In this document: piece by piece, positions 16,307 through 21,064 of the stretch
How positions within the stretch are numbered: position 1 is the stretch's first letter
Layout of the letters: every line of letters begins with the position of its first letter
Assembly (NCBI GenBank): GCA_017453665.1
Contig: JAFTEM010000007.1
Span: forward strand, 1-21,064
Origin: a bacterium
Lineage (GTDB): Bacteria; Patescibacteria; JAEDAM01; Absconditabacterales; Absconditicoccaceae
Direction of reading: 5' to 3'
Length of the DNA stretch: 21,064 nucleotides
Program-made: the position numbers and the translations under genes
Notes under the pieces: model-generated
Told to the model about the DNA's origin: nothing
The model's input: the letters and a program-made list of their open reading frames with translations, nothing else
The model's database searches: none

Positions 16307-17860
16307 ATGAGAGAAAGACGAACAAGTAGATGGGCTTTTATTCTTGCTGCGGTATGATCTGCTGTTTGATTATGAAATGCATGGAGATTCCCATGACTTT
16401 GTGCTGAATATGGAGGTGGAGCGTTTCTTATAGCATATATAATCTGTATGTTATTGTTAGGAATTCCAATCTTAATGCTAGAAATTTCGATTTGAAGAAA
16501 AACGCAAAGATCTGCTCCATTAGCATTGAATGCAGTAAGTAGGAAATGAAAATGGATAGGTTGGGTAGCGACAGCTAATTCATTTTTTATGATGGTTTTC
16601 TATGCTGCCGTATTTGCTCGATGCATCTTGATGTGTGTTATGAGTTATAAATTTGCAACAGATGCTTCAACTACAGAAACAGCTTCTACTTTATGGCAAA
16701 CTACTATTTGAGCAACATTCAATACTTCATTAACTGGAGATGGTCTCTATATTAATCCATTAATGTTAATTTGTTTTGTTATCGCTTGGATTCTAATGTA
16801 TCTTTGTATAAAAGATGGAGCTAAAAAGATTGGAAAATTAGTAAAATATACAGTAATTCTACCTGTAATCTTACTCTTTATTCTAGCAATAAAAGGATTT
16901 ATTAATAATCCTCATCTCTGAGAAGCTTTATCAACATTATTTATTCCTCAGTTTAATGTTCTTTTAGATCCAAGTCTTTGGATAGCAGCAATGGGACAAG
17001 CATTCTTTAGCTTGTCAATCGCTGTTTCTATAATGTTTGTTTATGGTTCTTTCTTAAGAAAAGATACCAATGTGGCAGTTGATGCAACAATAATAGCGGT
17101 AAGTGATTTATTAATATCTGTTCTCTCTGCTATAGTATTGTTCACAACAATGTATTCTACAGGTTTGACAGTAGCTGATATGAGTGCATCAGGTATCGCA
17201 ACAGCATTTATCATCTATCCAACGGCAATTGTTAATCTGACTTCAAGTTGAGTATTTAATGCAATATTCTGATTCATATTCTATTTTATGCTTTGTACTC
17301 TTGCTATAGATTCAGCTTTCTCAATATTAGAAGCTGTTGCAACATCTATAAGTGATGGATTTAGAAAACAGAAAAAAAAGATATTGAAAATCTCAGCGAT
17401 TTTAGCTGCTGTTATCTGACTAATCTTTACTACATGAGCTTGAGTAGCATTTGTTGATATCATGGATAACTGGATTAATCAATATTGTATGATTATCGTA
17501 TGAATTCTAGAATCTATTCTTATTGGTCGATTCTTTAAAACAAATAAAGTACTTGATGAAATCAATAAGAACACCGATAAATTCAAGATGCCTAAGCGAT
17601 GGTTTAATTTCTCTATAAAATATTTTGCGCCAATATGACTTCTTATAATGTTCGTATGACAGTTAATAACATTAGCTAAAAATTGATTTAGATATGATGG
17701 AAATTATGATCTCGCCGCAGAACTTCTTCTATGATGGTTGATTACAGTAATAGTATGTTCATCGTGATTTGTCATCAATTTAATTATGAAGAGAACAAAA
17801 AAGTGAAGAGAGATATTGGCTCTTGATGAAAAGGAACCAAAGCGGGATGATATAGAATAA
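16307..17860 (+). CDS. Sodium:solute symporter of the NSS/SLC6 family, copy 2
   Basis: 517 residues, aligned with copy 1 without gaps over the positions checked (residues 5, 26, 105, 408, 431, 513) and with most residues identical by eye. The conserved NSS signatures are present: SRWAFILAAVGSAVGLGNAW with RFPG after it, GGGAFLIAY, GQAFFSLSIAVSIMFVYGS and DSAFSILEA. CGA occurs at residue 5 (RER-x-TSR, where NSS proteins often have Trp and copy 1 has TGG), 105, 408 and 431 (PK-x-WF; TGG in copy 1). CGG occurs at 513 (EPK-x-DD; TGG in copy 1). Differences cluster in loops, such as around residues 120-150, and may change substrate range. The pair probably shares one transcript (46-bp gap, no terminator between) ending at 17883-17920. 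Confidence 0.94.
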
Positions 17861-17882
17861 TGCACCATCTTATACAATAAAG

Positions 17883-17920
17883 AAGGACTCCTTGGAATCG
17901 GGAGTCCTTATATTTTTCTT
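17883..17920 (+). terminator. Terminator after the transporter pair
   Basis: The stem AAGGACTCC (17883-17891) pairs with GGAGTCCTT (17901-17909) around a nine-base loop, followed by ATATTTTTCTT. It lies between convergent genes (copy 2 and the GH3 gene) and may serve both, though the T tract favours the plus strand. Confidence 0.88.
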
Positions 17921-17940
17921 AAAAATCAAAAAAGCATTTT

Positions 17941-20322
17941 CTATTTTTTGGCTGATCTCATAAGCATCAACATTACATATCATCTTACTTCCTTTAATCA
18001 TGGTTCATCATTCGTTATGATTCATTCTTCTTTTAATTTAGCAAGATGGGTTGAATAATAACTATCGATTCAATCTTGAGTTCAGAATAACAATCTTGAT
18101 AATGCTGTAGCAAATTCAGCCCTTGTTACCTCATCATATGGTCTAAACTTATTTATTCAAATTCCCATAATTCATAGTTGATAAGCAAGAGATACTCATC
18201 AATCATAAGCATCATCAAGTTCTGTTGTTATATCGGAGAAGTTAGGAACTATCATATTTGCTGGCACTTTACCTAATACATTAATGGCATAGTTTGATAA
18301 CATTTTGGCCATTGCGATTCTAGTTAGAGGAGACTGCATATCAGCATCTTGGATTGATTCCTTTGTTGTAATTCCATTTTCAAAAGAGAATTCATATGCT
18401 TGTTCGATTTCTGTTTTTTCTACAACAGGAGTTTCTTCCTCTATTTCAGAATAAGATAATCAAAAGCCTCTTTTATAGACAACTTCATCTGTAAAGGTAT
18501 TATCAGCATCTATGTTATAGATATCAACAGGGAGTACTCCTTCCATAGAAGTATTCTTTGCAAATAACTGATAGATACTAGCTATAACATTTGGTCCATA
18601 TTTTGGTAATTCTTGTTCATAGTCATCTAAATTAAATCTTATTCAATTTGCAAGATAAGTAAGAAGAATAGCATCAGCATTGTTGAATTTTACGACATCG
18701 TATGGAAGTTGAGTACTTATAGCTATTACCTTACAATTGTTTTCATGTGCGTAGTCTATAATCTCATTTATTCAATCAAAATCTATAGTCGATAAGTCTG
18801 CTGAATCGTATAAAGAGTGAAGAATAATAACGTTATCAGCTCAACTTAGCTGTTCTCTAATGTTTCATAATGCAATTGCTCAACTACCGTCGTACATTGG
18901 GTAGACTAGGATAGCGTCTTCATTAATACTATATCCATCTTTTTTTAGTATTGAAATCGCGTTATTAACAGCTTCGATGTGCGTTGCATATTTATACAAG
19001 ATCACTGTTTTATCTTCTGTATTTAAAGGCAAAACATTGTTATCATTTTTAATGAGTGTAATAACTTTTTTTGCTATTTCGAATTCCTCGTTATGACTTT
19101 CTTTAGAACTTACATTAATTTTTGCAGCTGTGATATTCTCTTCTAAATAAGTATTATCGTAGTTTTCAAAGAGTCATTTTTCTTCTTTTAGTGCTAATAC
19201 TCTTCTAACTGCATCATTAACAGTCTTCTCATCAATTTCAGTTCCTACTTTAGCTGCCAATGTTTCGATATATTCATTTAACTCTTCTTTGTTATGATCG
19301 TATTCAAAAGGCATTAATAAAATATCAACTCAAGCATTAATAGCTCTAACAGAAGCATCGATTAATCCAAATTGTTCTGAAATAGCGGCCATACCAAGTG
19401 CATCACTTATAATTATTCCGCTAAATCACATCTCGGTTCTTAGCATATCTGTTAGTATTTCTTTTGATAATGTAGCTGGTACAAAATAAGTATTTCAATC
19501 TTTTTTTGATATATAGGTTTCTGATTCTATTTGGGGATAAATTGTATGAGCTGTCATAACCATTTCTACACCATCATCTATTAATTCTTGGAAAGGTTTT
19601 AATTCAAGAGCCTTTAATTCGTCATATGATTTATCTATAATTGAAAGATTAGTATGTGTATCTGTTAAACTATCTCAATGTCATGGAAAATGTTTTAAAG
19701 AAGCTATGATTCATTCGCTATGTAATCCTTTCATATATTCTTTGGCATGAGCTAAGACAACATCAGGATTATCAGAAAAGGATCTTATTCCTATTACAGG
19801 ATTTGCAGGGTTGCTATTAATATCAACAACAGGTGCAAAATTAATATTTATTCCAAGAAGCTTTAATTCTTTAGCCATAACTTTTGCAGCATCATAGGTA
19901 TATTTGGGGTCTTTTGTTGATGCTAAAGCCATATTACCAGGCATTGTTGTTCAAACTCAAAGTCTTGTTACGTATCAACCTTCTTGATCAATAGCTATTA
20001 ATAATCTTGTAGTGTTTTCTTTATTCGCATCTTGTAAAAAATCAATAAATTTCATTGTTGATTCGATATCAGGAGTATTTTCTGCAAATAATATTACACC
20101 AGCATATGCATTAGCTGATAAAATTTCTTTTATATTATCGTTGTTGATTTCAACTTTTGAATCTTTTCTAAATGCAGGCATTATCATTTGAGCTATTTTT
20201 TCTTTATTGCTCATAGAGGATAAGTAAGTATCTATATTAAGCGTTCCACCAATATTTCAGAAAGAAATTCATGATGTAAATAAAAAGGCAGCACATAGTG
20301 TTGAGAGAATAAATTTTTTCAT
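17941..20322 (-). CDS. Secreted glycoside hydrolase family 3 enzyme, NagZ-like, with C-terminal SLH-like domain
   Basis: 793 residues. An N-terminal signal peptide (MKKFILSTLCAAFLFTSG, about residues 1-20) indicates export. The GH3 barrel (about 35-370) has IAIDQEGG, FAPVVDIN, Lys210-His211 in KHFPGHGD, the Asp-Thr-His motif (Asp221, His223) that marks NagZ-type beta-N-acetylglucosaminidases, and the nucleophile Asp307 in ISDALGM. A GH3 C-domain-like region follows (about 410-590). The last ~150 residues contain an SLH-like pattern: NFSDI, then GIGINKFRPYDEVTRAEFA, and RGYVMLMLMRSAKK at the end. NagZ enzymes release GlcNAc from wall fragments; an exported, surface-held form could trim peptidoglycan or GlcNAc polymers of neighbours. 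TGA encodes many glycines, including some in the KHFPGHGD motif. No CGA or CGG was seen. ATG 20322 starts the signal peptide. Its 3' end converges on the transporter gene. Confidence 0.92.
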
Positions 20323-20578
20323 ATGGGTAAAAGATAAAATAAATTGAAATGAGTACTCTCGGAAGAAATGGTGTCATATTAAAGTTGTATTTTTCAAATG
20401 CAAGTTGTTTAATTGCTTTAAAAATTATAATTCAAAATGCACCATTGTAATTAAAATGAGCAAGTGAGAGTTTTATATGGTGATGAAATTTTCTATAAAA
20501 AAATGAAGGATATCAAACCCCTCAACTTTCTAGTTCTCAACTATTAACTCTAAATTATGTAAGCTCCAAAAATTCAAA

Positions 20579-20655
20579 TGGAGCGGGTGACGGGACTCGA
20601 ACCCGCAACAGTCTGCTTGGAAGGCAGGCACTCTAGCCAATTGAGTTACACCCGC
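20579..20655 (-). tRNA. tRNA-Gly (TCC)
   Basis: Acceptor GCGGGTG pairs with CACCCGC. The anticodon loop is CTTCCAA (anticodon TCC), the discriminator is U, and CCA is encoded (20581-20579). It reads GGA and GGG. A UCA-anticodon tRNA-Gly, needed for UGA, is not in the window. It is the last gene of the minus-strand tRNA cluster. The 256 bp downstream to the GH3 start hold no recognised feature. Confidence 0.95.
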
Positions 20656-20709
20656 ATAACGGACAATGTGATATTAAAGTTTCACGCTTTAAATTCAAGT
20701 TATTTTAAC

Positions 20710-20783
20710 TGGGCCTAGCTGGACTTGAACCAGCGACCAAAAGATTATGAGTCTTCTGCTCTAACCAACTGAGCTATAGGCCC
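20710..20783 (-). tRNA. tRNA (CAT), Met or lysidine-modified Ile
   Basis: Acceptor GGGCCTA pairs with TAGGCCC. The anticodon loop is CTCATAA (CAT), the T arm is GCTGG-TTCAAGT-CCAGC, the discriminator is A, and no CCA is encoded. The stretch GGTCGCTGGTTCAAGTCCAGC-like T-arm region resembles E. coli tRNA-Ile2, whose CAT anticodon is changed by TilS to read AUA. With another CAT tRNA at 10628 this may be the Ile2 species, but elongator Met remains possible. Confidence 0.85.
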
Positions 20784-20809
20784 TTCATATTCTGGCCTTT
20801 AAACTTGAA

Positions 20810-20886
20810 TGGTGGGTGATATAGGACTCGAACCTATGACCCCCTGCTTGTAAGGCAGATGCTCTAGCCAACTGAGCTAATCACCC
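20810..20886 (-). tRNA. tRNA-Val (TAC)
   Basis: Acceptor GGGTGAT pairs with ATCACCC. The D arm is GCTCAGTTGGCTAGAGC and the anticodon loop CTTACAA (TAC). The discriminator is A and CCA is encoded (20812-20810). It is the third gene of the tRNA cluster. Confidence 0.95.
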
Positions 20887-20893
20887 ATTATAA

Positions 20894-20968
20894 TGGCGGT
20901 CTTACGGGGAATCGAACCCCGATTAGAAGATTGAAAGTCTCCTGTCCTAGCCGTTAGACGATAAGACC
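20894..20968 (-). tRNA. tRNA-Glu (TTC)
   Basis: Acceptor GGTCTTA pairs with TAAGACC. The anticodon loop is CTTTCAA (TTC), the T arm is CGGGG-TTCGATT-CCCCG, the discriminator is G, and CCA is encoded. It is separated from tRNA-Val by 7 bp. Confidence 0.95.
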
Positions 20969-20983
20969 ATAGAGTTAGAGAAG

Positions 20984-21060
20984 TGGCGGGATGGAAGGGA
21001 CTCGAACCCTCGACCTCCTGCGTGACAGGCAGGCGTTCTAGCCGGCTGAACTACCACCCC
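20984..21060 (-). tRNA. tRNA-Asp (GTC)
   Basis: Acceptor GGGGTGG pairs with CCATCCC (one G-U pair). The anticodon loop is CTGTCAC (GTC), the discriminator is G, and CCA is encoded (20986-20984). It is the first tRNA of the minus-strand cluster visible here; its promoter lies beyond the window. Confidence 0.95.
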
Positions 21061-21064
21061 AGAA

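Larger units (their letters stand above)
14683..17860 (+). repeat. Tandem gene duplication (two NSS transporters)
   Basis: Two direct, head-to-tail copies of about 1.55 kb encode closely similar transporters. Synonymous positions differ widely, so the duplication is not very recent, but the protein sequences stay aligned at all sites checked. The copies are not assembly artefacts, because codon choice differs throughout. Confidence 0.9.

Overview
The window is AT-rich bacterial DNA that makes sense only under a non-standard genetic code. Read with the standard code, nearly every gene is broken by in-frame TGA. With TGA read as glycine, long uninterrupted proteins appear (NrdD, NrdG, a tyrosine recombinase, a PAP2 phosphatase, two SLC6-type transporters, a GH3 glycosidase), and TGA falls at family-invariant glycines. 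This is code 25, known from Absconditabacteria (SR1) and Gracilibacteria. A second change is also visible. CGA and CGG occur where tryptophan is expected, and two tandem transporter paralogs exchange TGG with CGA or CGG at four aligned positions. With AGA, AGG and CGT serving arginine, this points to an Absconditabacteria-like genome using CGA/CGG for Trp. A tRNA gene with anticodon CCG and Trp-like end identity elements lies in the window.

Layout. Positions 1-3252 (+): a terminator, a 710-residue acidic low-complexity membrane protein, and an overlapping XerC/D-like recombinase. Positions 3249-5688 (-): a compact operon encoding an exported MORN-repeat protein, a PAP2 phosphatase and an HI0933-like flavoprotein. 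Positions 5689-6158: a 470-bp divergent control region with two NrdR-like boxes in correct tandem spacing. Positions 6159-8923 (+): nrdD and nrdG, the anaerobic class III ribonucleotide reductase and its activase. Positions 8924-9649 (-): a type IV pilin-like protein whose last codons form one palindrome with the end of nrdG. Positions 9764-13510 (+): small membrane proteins, tRNA(CCG), tRNA-Met(CAT), rpmG, rpsP, a VirB2-like protein and a lone RecB/Cas4-like PD-(D/E)XK Fe-S nuclease. Positions 13740-17860 (+): a lipoprotein acetolactate decarboxylase and two tandem NSS/SLC6 transporters. Positions 17941-20322 (-): a secreted NagZ-like GH3 enzyme with an SLH-like tail. Positions 20579-21060 (-): five tRNA genes (Asp, Glu, Val, CAT, Gly in transcription order).

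Taken together, the genes suggest a small-genome, oxygen-avoiding, surface-associated bacterium. It makes dNTPs by a glycyl-radical enzyme, imports amino acids or related solutes by sodium symport, displays pilin-like and MORN proteins, and acts on cell-wall sugars outside the cell. No CRISPR array, rRNA gene or insertion sequence was seen. The most notable feature is the double codon reassignment together with the CCG tRNA.
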